A stretch of 64,000 bases of DNA from Clostridiales bacterium (GTDB lineage Bacteria; Bacillota; Clostridia; Saccharofermentanales; Saccharofermentanaceae). Of this stretch, positions 52,408 to 60,933 are shown in pieces (position 1 is the first letter of the stretch; each line of letters opens with the position of its first letter). The position numbers and the translations under genes are program-made. Under the pieces are notes generated by a model. That model had not been told where the DNA came from. It searched no databases and was given only the letters and a program-made list of their open reading frames with translations. The stretch lies in NCBI GenBank assembly GCA_017964005.1, contig JAGCSR010000049.1, positions 62,001 to 126,000 of the forward strand, written 5' to 3'.

Positions 52408-54306
52408 TTATCTGGCTTTTGCCTTCTTGTAGGATCTTTTGTTCATGTACATATGCTGATCTGCGGTCTGCATACAGGCTATTATGTGCTTCGTATCGCC
52501 TCCTTTAAGCTCACACAGGCCCATGCTTGCGTGGATCACATATGGTTTGCCGGAAGCCTTGGAGGCACTCTTGAGAGCTTCGCTGAATGTGTTAAGGAAT
52601 TCTTCTGATCTTCCGGGATCTTCAGATATCAGGACTGCCGAGAATTCGTCACCGCCGAATCTTGCGCAGATCTCGTTGTCGTTAACGAAAGCCTTCAGGG
52701 CTGTCGCGAGGATCATCAATGCGTAATCGCCTTCGGAATGTCCGTATTTGTCGTTGATCTTCTTAAGGTCGTCCATATCGATGCTCACGATGCTGACCCG
52801 GGTCTTATCCGTTATGTCGGACAGGCTCCTGGCCAGAGCGTTTTCGAACCCTCTCCTGTTATATAAACCGGTCAGAGGATCCGTCTCGGAAAGTTTCTTG
52901 ATCTCTGCGAGTTCCGAGAACCTGGACTGCAGATAGCTGTTCTCTATGGCAGCTGACAATGCGTTGGTATATGTGCTCGTCAGCGAGTTCGGCCATTGTC
53001 CTGCTTCAGGCCTTAACACGAGGATACCGTATTCTTTGCTCTTGTAGTAAAGAGGGAGGACTACATATGTTCCGGATCTGTCGGCGTCCAGGATATCCTC
53101 GGGGAGGATATCTTCTTTGTTGTAACGGGATTTGCGGATATCTGCATGCATGGGATCGGAAGATTCCATCTTCTGTACAAGGATCATCTCATCGGTGTAG
53201 ATCCTGTCCTGTTCAACAGTGCCGAATTCCGGATCTTCCATGTCACAAAGGCAAAGATATCCGGTATCGCAATCCAGTGTCTTGAAATAGTAGTTTGCAA
53301 CGGACAGGGAATTGTCCAGATCATATTTGTTCTGATAGTCAGCCGTTATCCTTCCGGCTTCCCTTAACAGAAACTCGGTATGTATTATCTTCTTTATGTA
53401 CGTGTCTGCGCTGCCGGGTTCCGACTGCAAGCCGCATCCGCAGCTTGCTCTGAGTCTAATGTCAGCAGGGAGCATTACTGTTTTGTCGCAAATTCTGCCG
53501 GCCCATATGGCATCTATCAGGTCCCAGGCGGCTTTGGCATAAGCTTCGGGGCTAACTGTTACAGTAGTGAGGGAAGGGTCGTTCAATTCGCCTTCGGTGA
53601 TGCCGTCGAAGCCGGAGACACATACGTCTTCCGGTACCCTGATCCCGCGTTTCTTGAATTCTTCACAGACCGATATGGCCATATAGTCGTTAGCGCAGAT
53701 TACAGCCTGAGGGTATTTGCCGTCCTCGCCCAGGAAATGGTCAACAGCACGTGCACCGCGGTTTATCCAGTAATTGCCTTCGAAAACGGTGCGCTCGGTT
53801 ATCGTAAGGCTTGCTTCTTCCATTGCAGTCCTGAATCCTTCGAACCTGTCGGGAGAATCCTTGGCATTGAGAGGCCCTGACATATAGCATATGTCGGTGA
53901 ACCCGTGATCTTCTATAAAGTGGCGGGTCATGCGGTACATAGTGTCTTTATTCTCGATGGTTATGGAATAGAAGTCGGGATTAGGACTTTGCAGGCAAAT
54001 CACGGGACATGTAGCTTCGTTCTTAAGGATCTCGAAAAACTCCTGATCCATACCGTATATATCGAAAGTATTGGGAAGTACTATCACTGCGTCAAATTTG
54101 GAGTAGTCGGGGAGACGGATGATGTTCTTCTTGCCGATCTCTGACAGGAGATTCCTTCCGTAAGGGCAGGAATAAGAACCGTAGGAAGCGTAGATAACAA
54201 CATCAACATCACGCTCGGACGCAAGCTGTGACACAGTCTTTCCGCAGGCTTCCTGGAAAAACTGTGTGATCTCATTCATGAAGATACATATCTTCTTGCG
54301 GCTCAT
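52408..54306 (-). CDS. Diguanylate cyclase with LacI-type ligand-binding domain
   Basis: A 632-residue cytoplasmic protein. Residues ~1-290 resemble the sugar-binding domain of LacI/GalR repressors (YMSGPLNAKDSPDRFEGF, CANDYMAISVCEEFKKRGIRVPEDVCVSGFDGI) but there is no helix-turn-helix. Residues ~300-450 may be a GAF-like domain. A GGDEF domain follows (DPLTGLYNRRGF; GGDEF at 551-555), which should make c-di-GMP from GTP. The inhibitory RxxD site is absent (NDNE instead). It looks like a one-component system in which a small ligand, perhaps a sugar, controls c-di-GMP. No c-di-GMP riboswitch is seen in the window. Confidence 0.9.
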   Translation of the reverse strand: MSRKKICIFMNEITQFFQEACGKTVSQLASERDVDVVIYASYGSYSCPYGRNLLSEIGKKNIIRLPDYSKFDAVIVLPNTFDIYGMDQEFFEILKNEATCPVICLQSPNPDFYSITIENKDTMYRMTRHFIEDHGFTDICYMSGPLNAKDSPDRFEGFRTAMEEASLTITERTVFEGNYWINRGARAVDHFLGEDGKYPQAVICANDYMAISVCEEFKKRGIRVPEDVCVSGFDGITEGELNDPSLTTVTVSPEAYAKAAWDLIDAIWAGRICDKTVMLPADIRLRASCGCGLQSEPGSADTYIKKIIHTEFLLREAGRITADYQNKYDLDNSLSVANYYFKTLDCDTGYLCLCDMEDPEFGTVEQDRIYTDEMILVQKMESSDPMHADIRKSRYNKEDILPEDILDADRSGTYVVLPLYYKSKEYGILVLRPEAGQWPNSLTSTYTNALSAAIENSYLQSRFSELAEIKKLSETDPLTGLYNRRGFENALARSLSDITDKTRVSIVSIDMDDLKKINDKYGHSEGDYALMILATALKAFVNDNEICARFGGDEFSAVLISEDPGRSEEFLNTFSEALKSASKASGKPYVIHASMGLCELKGGDTKHIIACMQTADQHMYMNKRSYKKAKAR

Positions 54307-54336
54307 TACGGACCCCCGTTATCTGTGCTTGAGAAG

Positions 54337-54366
54337 AGTATATCACACTTTCTTTACAAATGTTCA
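54337..54366 (-). promoter_or_regulatory. Promoter of the GGDEF gene (extended -10)
   Basis: Minus-strand TGAACA (54361-54366), 18 bp, TATACT (54337-54342) preceded by TGA (extended -10 form). A GGGGG ribosome site lies before the ATG at 54306. Confidence 0.5.
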
Positions 54367-54401
54367 CATAATTTTCACAATTTCGACAAAATCTTTACAA
54401 A
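54353..54401. repeat. Helically phased TTnACA repeats upstream of the GGDEF gene
   Basis: Five TTyACA-like words lie at 54353 (TTTACA), 54363 (TTCACA), 54374 (TTCACA), 54382 (TTCGACA) and 54394 (TTTACA): four spacings of 8-12 bp, averaging about 10. They overlap the promoter. The 54307-54620 stretch has no gene: it holds these repeats, the promoter, and repeat element B. Confidence 0.45.
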
Positions 54402-54456
54402 TTAATCTGTGCGCTATATTGAGGAGGCAAACGATACTGCTAACAATAAGCTTTTT

Positions 54457-54578
54457 GTTACTGTAAATCCGTAATAAAATTACTGTACAGTAACGAAAAC
54501 TGCCGATTACAGTATCATATTACTGTAATCGGGGCAGATCATTACTGTACCGTAACGGCAAATGCAATTTACGGTAAC
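54457..54578 (+). repeat. Cloverleaf-like TTACTG repeat element, copy B
   Basis: A 122-bp intergenic element with terminal inverted repeats GTTACTGTAAAT (54457-54468) and ATTTACGGTAAC (54567-54578, one mismatch). Inside are TTACTGTACAGTAA (54480-54493, perfect palindrome), a perfect 12-bp stem CCGATTACAGTA/TACTGTAATCGG (54503-54514/54521-54532) and ATTACTGTACCGTAAC (54541-54556). The eight half-sites follow the same order and orientation as copy A at 8923-9050, while spacers differ. It lies 42 bases past the apt stop. Confidence 0.85.
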
Positions 54579-54620
54579 GACAGGAGCTGTCAGAAGGTTA
54601 ATGAATGAGTTTTGAAGTTA

Positions 54621-55145
54621 TTATTTGCCTTCGTAGGAGATCAGGACATCAACGTCATATCCTGACAGAATATCCCTTCCGTTAAGACCTTTAAGTTCCA
54701 TAAGGGACAGGATCCTGACTACTTTGCCGCCCAGGCGTTCCACAAGGTTTGCGGCAGCCTTGACCGTGCCGCCCGTGGCGATGACATCGTCTATGATGAC
54801 GACCTTCTGCCCGGGGAGGATGGAATCCTTATGGATCTCAATCGTGGCGGAACCGTATTCGAGCGAATATTCCTCAGCGATAGTCTCCTTGGGGAGCTTG
54901 CCTTTCTTGCGGACGAGGACTAAGGACTTATTCATTTCGTATGCGATGGGAGCGCCGAAGATGAAGCCCCGGGACTCAAGCCCTATGATGATGTCGAAAT
55001 CAACGCCTTCCAGGTGTTCCATGAGACTGTCTATCGCCAGACGGAATCCGTCGGGGTCTTGAATGACGGAGGTAATGTCGCGGAACATAACTCCTTCGGT
55101 AGGAAAATCGGGAATGACATCAATATATTCTTCAAGTGTCTTCAT
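54621..55145 (-). CDS. apt: Adenine phosphoribosyltransferase
   Basis: A 174-residue purine salvage enzyme: adenine plus PRPP gives AMP. The PRPP motif is VVIIDDVIATGGT; GLESRGFIFGAPIAYEMN and LVRKKGKLPKET are conserved family stretches. It is the last gene of a minus-strand set behind the OGG-like gene (36-base gap, AGGGGGG ribosome site). Confidence 0.97.
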   Translation of the reverse strand: MKTLEEYIDVIPDFPTEGVMFRDITSVIQDPDGFRLAIDSLMEHLEGVDFDIIIGLESRGFIFGAPIAYEMNKSLVLVRKKGKLPKETIAEEYSLEYGSATIEIHKDSILPGQKVVIIDDVIATGGTVKAAANLVERLGGKVVRILSLMELKGLNGRDILSGYDVDVLISYEGK

Positions 55146-55181
55146 GGTCGCCCCCCTGAAATATAGGATATGTTTATCGTA

Positions 55182-56024
55182 TCACAGGTTACGGCATCTT
55201 TCATAGAAGAACATGAACTGCTGCATTATCCCTGCCGAGTCGGGGTATGGTGATGTGTCGAAAGATCCGCCGTAGTATCTGTCCTGGATCCTTCCGATCC
55301 AGACATCTACGGGGAATCTGCTGCACCTTCCGAAAGAGAAGAGCATCACGCAGTCGGCGACTTTCTTACCGACTCCTTTGAGAGAAGTGAGGGCTGCGAA
55401 CAGCTCGTCGTCCGTAAGGCTGTTCCATTCGTCAAGAGGCGGGTCGAGTTTTACTGTGTTGTCTATATAAGATGCCCTGTATCCGACTCCGAGGGAGGTG
55501 ATATCGTCAAGTGTCATGGCAGACATCTCCGACCGGGAGGGGAAGGAATAATAAGCTTTTCGGGAAGGACTTACGAAGGGAGGATCCATATGTGACGGAA
55601 CACGGATCTTGCGCCCGCAGGCTTCACAGAGGCGTTCTACGGAAGTCATTATGGACGGGATGGATCTTCTCTGGGAGATAATGTAGCTTATGAGGGCTTC
55701 CCAGGGTTCCTGACGCAGGATCCTGATACCGTAGGAAAATTCTGCGGCCTTCGTAAGATAGCTGTCAGAAGAAGGTATTGAGGCTACGGCAGCCGGATAA
55801 TCGAAGTCCAGGTGGAAGTATCTTTGCCAGACGGATTCAAACTCCTTCTCCGTGCAGCTTAATGCGAATCTGTCTTCTCCTAAAGCCGCGATCTGAAGAT
55901 ATCTTCCGAATGCTACAAGTTCCGTGTGGGTATCGTCGATGATATGCCAGCGGAAAGCCTGTCCTGATATGGCGATCTTTGCAGGATCGAAGAAGGTGAT
56001 GGTCCTTGTTGTTGCATTACCCAT
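55182..56024 (-). CDS. ogg: 8-oxoguanine DNA glycosylase-like (HhH-GPD) enzyme
   Basis: A 280-residue base-excision glycosylase/AP lyase. The N-terminal domain has GQAFRWHI, as in OGG1-type enzymes (QxFRW). The helix-hairpin-helix is LTSLKGVGKKVADCVMLFSF with the catalytic Lys, and the GPD Asp is in FPVDVWIGRI. It should remove oxidised guanine from DNA. The start overlaps the methyltransferase stop by 8 bases (ATGGGTAA). AlkA-like activity on alkylated bases is the alternative. Confidence 0.88.
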   Translation of the reverse strand: MGNATTRTITFFDPAKIAISGQAFRWHIIDDTHTELVAFGRYLQIAALGEDRFALSCTEKEFESVWQRYFHLDFDYPAAVASIPSSDSYLTKAAEFSYGIRILRQEPWEALISYIISQRRSIPSIMTSVERLCEACGRKIRVPSHMDPPFVSPSRKAYYSFPSRSEMSAMTLDDITSLGVGYRASYIDNTVKLDPPLDEWNSLTDDELFAALTSLKGVGKKVADCVMLFSFGRCSRFPVDVWIGRIQDRYYGGSFDTSPYPDSAGIMQQFMFFYERCRNL

Positions 56025-57225
56025 TGTCTTTATCCAGCTTATAGTAATTATTCAGATGACAGATCTTGTTGCCGTTATAGAGCTTATAGCGTTTGTCCGC
56101 CTTAAATCCCGTGGCTTTCTCGAAATCGTTATCGGGGGTGATAACGGAAAGTCTTATGCCTTTGCGGCACATTCCCCGGGATGTGAGGTAGAGACGCGCT
56201 ATCTTCTTATATATCTCGGCGGCTTCCTCGGGAGTCATGAGACGGCCTCCGTAGGGCGGGTTGGTGATGATTATATTCCTTGCAAATCCCGTGTCTTCCG
56301 TAAGTCTTGCGGGGTCGAGCTTAAGTGCATCTTTTACTTCGAATCCCGTAAAGCCTGATACCCCGGCGGATTCAGCATTTGCTTTGGCGGAAGCTACAGC
56401 CTTGCGGTCGATATCCGACCCTGCGAAAAAGATATCATCCAGAGGAGACAGGTCTTCCTTGTCGTGGGCTTCCTGTCTTGCATTAACGAGAGGCTTGCGT
56501 CCGATATAAGGAAGCTCGGTAAACCCGAACATCCGGTCGCGTCCGGGTGCGATCCCCAGAGCGTACCTTGCCGCTTCGATAACTATGGTTCCTGACCCGC
56601 AGAAAGGGTCGTACAGGGCTTCTTCTGTGAAGGGACGAAATCCTGCAAGTCTTACCATAGCGAGCGCAAGAGTCTCCCTTATAGGCGCTTCGTGGGTAAG
56701 GGGACGGTAGCCTCTCTTATGAAGTCCCGCACCGGTCGTGTCTATCATCATGCGGCAATGGTCGGATACCATGCCGAACTGGATCTTAACTGTACCGAGC
56801 GAACTGTCTTCTTCAACCGGGGCGTCGTCTTGAAGTCCCCTTGATCTTGCAATGGATCTGCAGATCGCCTTTTTGGCGAGAGACTGCATTGCGGGAACTC
56901 CGAACAGCTTCGACTTGCGGGAATAACCGGTGATAACAAACGCCCAGCCGTCCGGAATGAATTCGGACCAGGGAAGAGATGATGTCTCATCGAAAAATGA
57001 GTCAAAGTCTTCTGCCTTGAATTCTCCGACAGAGAAGAATACACGCTCTGCGCACCCGCAGAACATATTGACACGGGCGACATCGTCGGCAAAACCTTCG
57101 TCTTGTACGGTAAGAACAACCTGACCGTCAGATACTCTGATCTGATCCTTGGTGTAACCGCAGGATTCAAGATCGATGCGGGTCAAAGTCTCTAATCCGA
57201 ATAATGTAGTAATGACTATATCCAT
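56017..57225 (-). CDS. Class I SAM-dependent RNA methyltransferase (RlmL-like, THUMP)
   Basis: A 402-residue rRNA methyltransferase of the YpsC/RlmL type. Residues ~1-155 form the ferredoxin-like and THUMP RNA-binding region. The methylase domain has LYDPFCGSGTIVIEAA (SAM loop), FAGSDIDRKAV, and the catalytic NPPYGGR that binds a target base amino group; guanine N2 of 23S rRNA is the likely target. First gene of the set with ogg and apt. The ATG has no Shine-Dalgarno and sits 6 bases from TATAAT, so the mRNA may be leaderless. Confidence 0.92.
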   Translation of the reverse strand: MDIVITTLFGLETLTRIDLESCGYTKDQIRVSDGQVVLTVQDEGFADDVARVNMFCGCAERVFFSVGEFKAEDFDSFFDETSSLPWSEFIPDGWAFVITGYSRKSKLFGVPAMQSLAKKAICRSIARSRGLQDDAPVEEDSSLGTVKIQFGMVSDHCRMMIDTTGAGLHKRGYRPLTHEAPIRETLALAMVRLAGFRPFTEEALYDPFCGSGTIVIEAARYALGIAPGRDRMFGFTELPYIGRKPLVNARQEAHDKEDLSPLDDIFFAGSDIDRKAVASAKANAESAGVSGFTGFEVKDALKLDPARLTEDTGFARNIIITNPPYGGRLMTPEEAAEIYKKIARLYLTSRGMCRKGIRLSVITPDNDFEKATGFKADKRYKLYNGNKICHLNNYYKLDKDNG

Positions 57226-57231
57226 GTGATA

Positions 57232-57240
57232 ATTATATCA
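57232..57240 (-). promoter_or_regulatory. Extended -10 of the RlmL-like gene, leaderless
   Basis: Minus-strand TGATATAAT; the hexamer (57232-57237) ends 6 bases before the ATG at 57225, with no ribosome site between. Confidence 0.55.
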
Positions 57241-57519
57241 AACAGGTTTTATCTTTTATGAATGATGTCAATAGGAATTTTCAACTTTTTTGTGTCCGCG
57301 CTGCATGGACAGGGTAAATCGAACATACTTTTAAAACGCCTGCAAAGCCCGCATTTATTGAGTTAACGTTTTCGCAATCTGTTTGTAATTGTTTTGTCAA
57401 TAGTTTGACTCAAATTTTTTCGATCCAATAAATCAGGACATTTTGAGGCATATTTACATTCGGATGCTTGTTTTGGAATTATCTACAAAGTTTTGAACAT
57501 TTTGAACATTATCTGGATG

Positions 57520-57548
57520 TTTAACAAAAGTATATCTTGGGATATAAT
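57520..57548 (+). promoter_or_regulatory. proA promoter
   Basis: TTTAAC (57520-57525), 17 bp, TATAAT (57543-57548), 31 bases before the ATG; the ribosome site is AAAGGGA. Confidence 0.65.
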
Positions 57549-57579
57549 CTATTCGAAAAATAACGAAAGGGAATGATAT

Positions 57580-58860
57580 ATGTCTGATATTTCTAATATG
57601 GCAATTGCCGCAAAGAAGGCTTCGATCGACATGGCTGTCCTTGACAGTGATGTCAAGAATAATGCCCTTGCTGCAGTCTGTGAAGCTCTGCTTGCCAATG
57701 AGGACGCCATCATCGAGGCTAATAAAAAAGATCTGGTAAATGCAGAGGCGGAAGATCTGGCTGTGCCTCTTCTTAAGAGACTCAAGTATGACTCTCATAA
57801 GCTCAACGATTCCGTTACCGGTATCAGGAGCCTTATAGGCCTTGAGGACCCTGTCGGCAAGGTCAACCTCCATACGACTTTGGATGACGGTCTCGAGCTT
57901 TACCGTATTACTTGTCCCATCGGCGTTATCGGTGTTATCTTCGAGAGCCGCCCCGATGCTCTTGTACAGATCGCGTCCCTTTGTCTTAAGAGCGGCAATG
58001 CCGTATTCCTTAAGGGCGGTTCCGAGGCAGCAAATACCAACCGTATCCTTGCGGATGTCATCAGCACCGCAGGAATATCCGCAGGGCTCCCTGAAGGGTG
58101 GCTTAATCTTCTGGAGTCCAGAGAAGATGTCAACGGCATGCTGTCCCTGGATAAATATATCGATCTTATCATTCCGAGAGGATCCAATCAGTTCGTTCAG
58201 TACATTATGAAGAATACCCAGATCCCTGTTATGGGGCATGCTGACGGCGTATGCCACACCTTTATCGACAGGGACTGCAATCCCGATCTTGCGCTGAAGG
58301 TTGTTCTTGATGCCAAGACTCAGTATGTCTCGGTCTGTAATGCCACCGAGACCATACTTGTTGATGAGCCTCTCAAGGATACATTGCTCCCTAAGCTCCT
58401 TGATATGCTGAAGGACAACGGAGTCGAGTTTTTCGGTGACGATTATGTAAGCAGCACATACGGCTGTGAGGCGGTGTCGGACTGGCATCATGAGTATCTG
58501 GATATGAAGGTGTCCGTCAAGATCGTAGACGGTGTCCTGGAAGCCTGTGATCATATAAATGAGTACGGATCAGGCCATACAGACGCGATCATTACGGCTA
58601 ACGAAGCTTCGGCAGAAATATTCATGGGCAGGGTCGATTCCGGAAGTGTTCTTGTCAACTGTTCCACAAGGTTTGCCGACGGATTCAGATACGGGTTCGG
58701 CGCGGAAGTAGGAATATCCACTTCCAAGCTGCATGCCAGAGGCCCTGTAGGTCTCGAAGGTCTGGTATCCTATAAGTACAAACTGATAGGATCCGGCAAC
58801 ATAGTCGGAGATTACGCTTCAGGCAATAAGACGTTCAAGCACTTAAGACATGATATTTGA
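57580..58860 (+). CDS. proA: Gamma-glutamyl phosphate reductase
   Basis: A 426-residue NADPH-dependent reductase of proline synthesis: glutamyl 5-phosphate to glutamate 5-semialdehyde. It has the aldehyde dehydrogenase fold with VIGVIFESRPDALVQ, LKGGSEAANTN, the catalytic Cys in YVSVCNATETILVD and the C-terminal RGPVGLEGLVSYKY. Its usual partner proB is not adjacent. rpiB begins 16 bases after the stop and is probably co-transcribed. Confidence 0.96.
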   Translation: MSDISNMAIAAKKASIDMAVLDSDVKNNALAAVCEALLANEDAIIEANKKDLVNAEAEDLAVPLLKRLKYDSHKLNDSVTGIRSLIGLEDPVGKVNLHTTLDDGLELYRITCPIGVIGVIFESRPDALVQIASLCLKSGNAVFLKGGSEAANTNRILADVISTAGISAGLPEGWLNLLESREDVNGMLSLDKYIDLIIPRGSNQFVQYIMKNTQIPVMGHADGVCHTFIDRDCNPDLALKVVLDAKTQYVSVCNATETILVDEPLKDTLLPKLLDMLKDNGVEFFGDDYVSSTYGCEAVSDWHHEYLDMKVSVKIVDGVLEACDHINEYGSGHTDAIITANEASAEIFMGRVDSGSVLVNCSTRFADGFRYGFGAEVGISTSKLHARGPVGLEGLVSYKYKLIGSGNIVGDYASGNKTFKHLRHDI

Positions 58861-58876
58861 GAATGGAGATAAAGTT

Positions 58877-59329
58877 ATGAGAGTAAGTATTGCATCAGAT
58901 CACGCAGGATATGAGCTCCGTAAGCTCGTAGTGGCCCATCTTGAGGAGAAGGGCTATGAGGTAATCGAAGGCGGCGCAGACACGGCAGATCTGCCGTACA
59001 GCTATGTTGCAGCAGGCCAGAAGATCGCAGAAGACATCCTTGAAGGCAGGGCTGACAGGGGTATCGCCATCTGCGGGACCGGGATCGGCATATCCATCGT
59101 AGTGAATAAGTACAAGGGTATCAGATGCGGTCTTTGCAACAACGAGTTCATGGCCAGGATGTCCAGGCAGCATAATGATGCCAATATCCTTGCATTCGGA
59201 GCCCGTGTAGTCGGATCGTCCCTGGCATTGTCCATGGTCGATGCCTTCTTTGCCGAAGAATTTGCCGGTGAGCGCCACGCCGAGCGCGTAGGCGATATAA
59301 AGGCTCAGGAAGAAAAGCTTTTCAAGTAA
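58877..59329 (+). CDS. rpiB: Ribose-5-phosphate isomerase B (RpiB/LacAB family)
   Basis: A 150-residue sugar-phosphate isomerase. The N terminus VSIASDHAGYELRK is diagnostic, the catalytic Cys and anion loop lie in ICGTGIGIS, and NDANILAFGARVVG is conserved. It interconverts ribose 5-phosphate and ribulose 5-phosphate, though some members isomerise other sugars. ATG 58877 follows GGAGA and is preferred to 58850, which would overlap proA. Confidence 0.94.
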   Translation: MRVSIASDHAGYELRKLVVAHLEEKGYEVIEGGADTADLPYSYVAAGQKIAEDILEGRADRGIAICGTGIGISIVVNKYKGIRCGLCNNEFMARMSRQHNDANILAFGARVVGSSLALSMVDAFFAEEFAGERHAERVGDIKAQEEKLFK

Positions 59330-59400
59330 TCTGAATTAAGCCGGATCAATGATCTGAGGTCCGGCCCGAACTTTTACGGGATCCCATATGTTATCCGGTG

Positions 59401-59551
59401 TTGAACCATCCTGCTGTTATTTGGCATGATGGTTCAATTTTTCGACCTTTATTTGAACCAAACGCCTCAAAAACTGCCTGTTGGTGCAAAAAAGAGTATG
59501 ATCCGGATCGAAAATTGAACCATTCCCCTCGAAAAACGACAGATGGTTCAA
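59401..59551 (+). repeat. Multi-hairpin element C with TTGAACCAT core
   Basis: Three inverted pairs in a row: TTGAACCATC/GATGGTTCAA (59401-59410, 59428-59437), TTTGAACCAA/TTGGTGCAAA (59452-59461, 59481-59490, one mismatch) and TTGAACCAT/ATGGTTCAA (59515-59523, 59543-59551). TTTTCGA (59439-59445) pairs with TCGAAAA (59508-59514) around the middle hairpin. The layout recalls elements A and B but the core is different. Confidence 0.7.
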
Positions 59552-59647
59552 AACAGCAGAGCCTACGGAGACCCTGATAAGACTCAGGTCTGACAGACTA
59601 TACAGTAAAGACAGCGGGGGCGCTTTGCTTTTGTATATTATATAAGG

Positions 59648-59675
59648 TTGTTTTATATTTTTTTTGAGTTAAAAT
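59648..59675 (+). promoter_or_regulatory. Possible promoter of the atp operon
   Basis: TTGTTT (59648-59653), 16 bp, TAAAAT (59670-59675), followed by GGGAGG before the atpB ATG at 59705. Confidence 0.5.
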
Positions 59676-59704
59676 GACTTTAGCAAAAACGGGAGGCGGG
59701 TGCC

Positions 59705-60562
59705 ATGTGGTTCCTTGAGTTTCTGAAAGCTTTTGGGGAAAAGTTCGTCGAAGAGCTGAAGATAGGGAATATCGGTGAAGAGATCAATCACGGAATACTT
59801 CAGTGGAAGCAGTATTTCATGATCGGTGATTTTCAGGCAGTTATCACAGATGCGATCATCGTTTCATGGATAGCGATCACAGTAATGATCGTATTGATGT
59901 ACCTTCTTACAAGAGGCATCAGCAAGAAGCCTAATACGAGACAGACTGCCATGTGGCTTTTGGTGGATCTTGTCATCAATGTCTGCATCAGTTTCGGAAT
60001 GAACAGGGAACAGGCTGAGAAGGTCTGCCCCATGATCATGTCCATCGGCGCGGTTATCGCCGGATGTAATGTTATATCAGCATTCAAGCTTTCCCCGCCT
60101 GCGAAGAATATCGCGTTCCCGGTAGGAATGGCACTGTTTGCCATGACCTATGTAATCGTTATGTCTATCAGGTTTGTCGGCATCAAGGGATTTATGAAGT
60201 ATATGACTTCGCCTATGCCGGCCATGATCCCCTTCAAGATATTAGACTTTATCATTAAGCCGATGTCGTTGTCGCTCCGTCTTTTCGGTAACGTATTCGG
60301 CGCATTTGTTTTTATGGAATTTCTTTACATCCTGGTCCCCTGCATCGTTCCCGGTGTATTCGGACTGTGGTTCGATATCCTGGACGGCTTGATCCAGGCA
60401 GTCGTATTCTCCTATCTTACGATGTCTTACATCGGTGAGATCGTTGAGACTGCCCACGAGCCTGCCGATCCCGAGAAATTGAAGAAGAAGGAAGCCAAGA
60501 AGGCCAAGAAGGCCGCAAAGAAAAACGCACGAACATCCGAGTCGCCCGTGGCGGCCGCTTGA
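59705..60562 (+). CDS. atpB: ATP synthase F0 subunit a
   Basis: A 285-residue membrane subunit forming the ion half-channels beside the c ring. The essential Arg lies in the helix SLSLRLFGNVFGAF; GLIQAVVFSYLTMSYIGE is the conserved last helix. A basic Lys/Ala tail (about residues 255-275) followed by SESPVAAA extends the C terminus beyond the usual end and should lie in the cytoplasm. First gene of the operon; no atpI is seen upstream. Confidence 0.95.
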   Translation: MWFLEFLKAFGEKFVEELKIGNIGEEINHGILQWKQYFMIGDFQAVITDAIIVSWIAITVMIVLMYLLTRGISKKPNTRQTAMWLLVDLVINVCISFGMNREQAEKVCPMIMSIGAVIAGCNVISAFKLSPPAKNIAFPVGMALFAMTYVIVMSIRFVGIKGFMKYMTSPMPAMIPFKILDFIIKPMSLSLRLFGNVFGAFVFMEFLYILVPCIVPGVFGLWFDILDGLIQAVVFSYLTMSYIGEIVETAHEPADPEKLKKKEAKKAKKAAKKNARTSESPVAAA

Positions 60563-60580
60563 TAAAAGGAGGTATTTTAG

Positions 60581-60889
<309 letters not shown>

Positions 60890-60933
60890 TCCCGGTATCC
60901 CGGTAACAAAGGTTAAAGGAGTTCATTTGTAAG

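Larger units (their letters stand above)
57226..57579. other. Intergenic region between rlmL-like gene and proA
   Basis: A 354-bp AT-rich divergent spacer with no credible ORF. It holds the minus-strand extended -10 (TGATATAAT, 57232-57240) of the methyltransferase gene and, at the right, the proA promoter. In the middle is GTCAATAGTTTGAC (imperfect palindrome near 57394-57407). Two TTTTGAACA direct repeats (10 bp apart, about 57491-57509) lie just upstream of the proA -35. Confidence 0.6.
59330..59704. other. Intergenic region between rpiB and atpB
   Basis: A 375-bp spacer without an ORF. It holds a weak hairpin GCCGGA/TCCGGC (59340-59345, 59360-59365) that may end the proA-rpiB transcript, repeat element C (59401-59551), and the atp promoter near the right end. 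Confidence 0.7.

Noticed and set aside
57454..58554. A 366-codon minus-strand frame opposite proA
   Set aside because: Antisense to a complete ProA with promoter and ribosome site; no motif in the antisense product.
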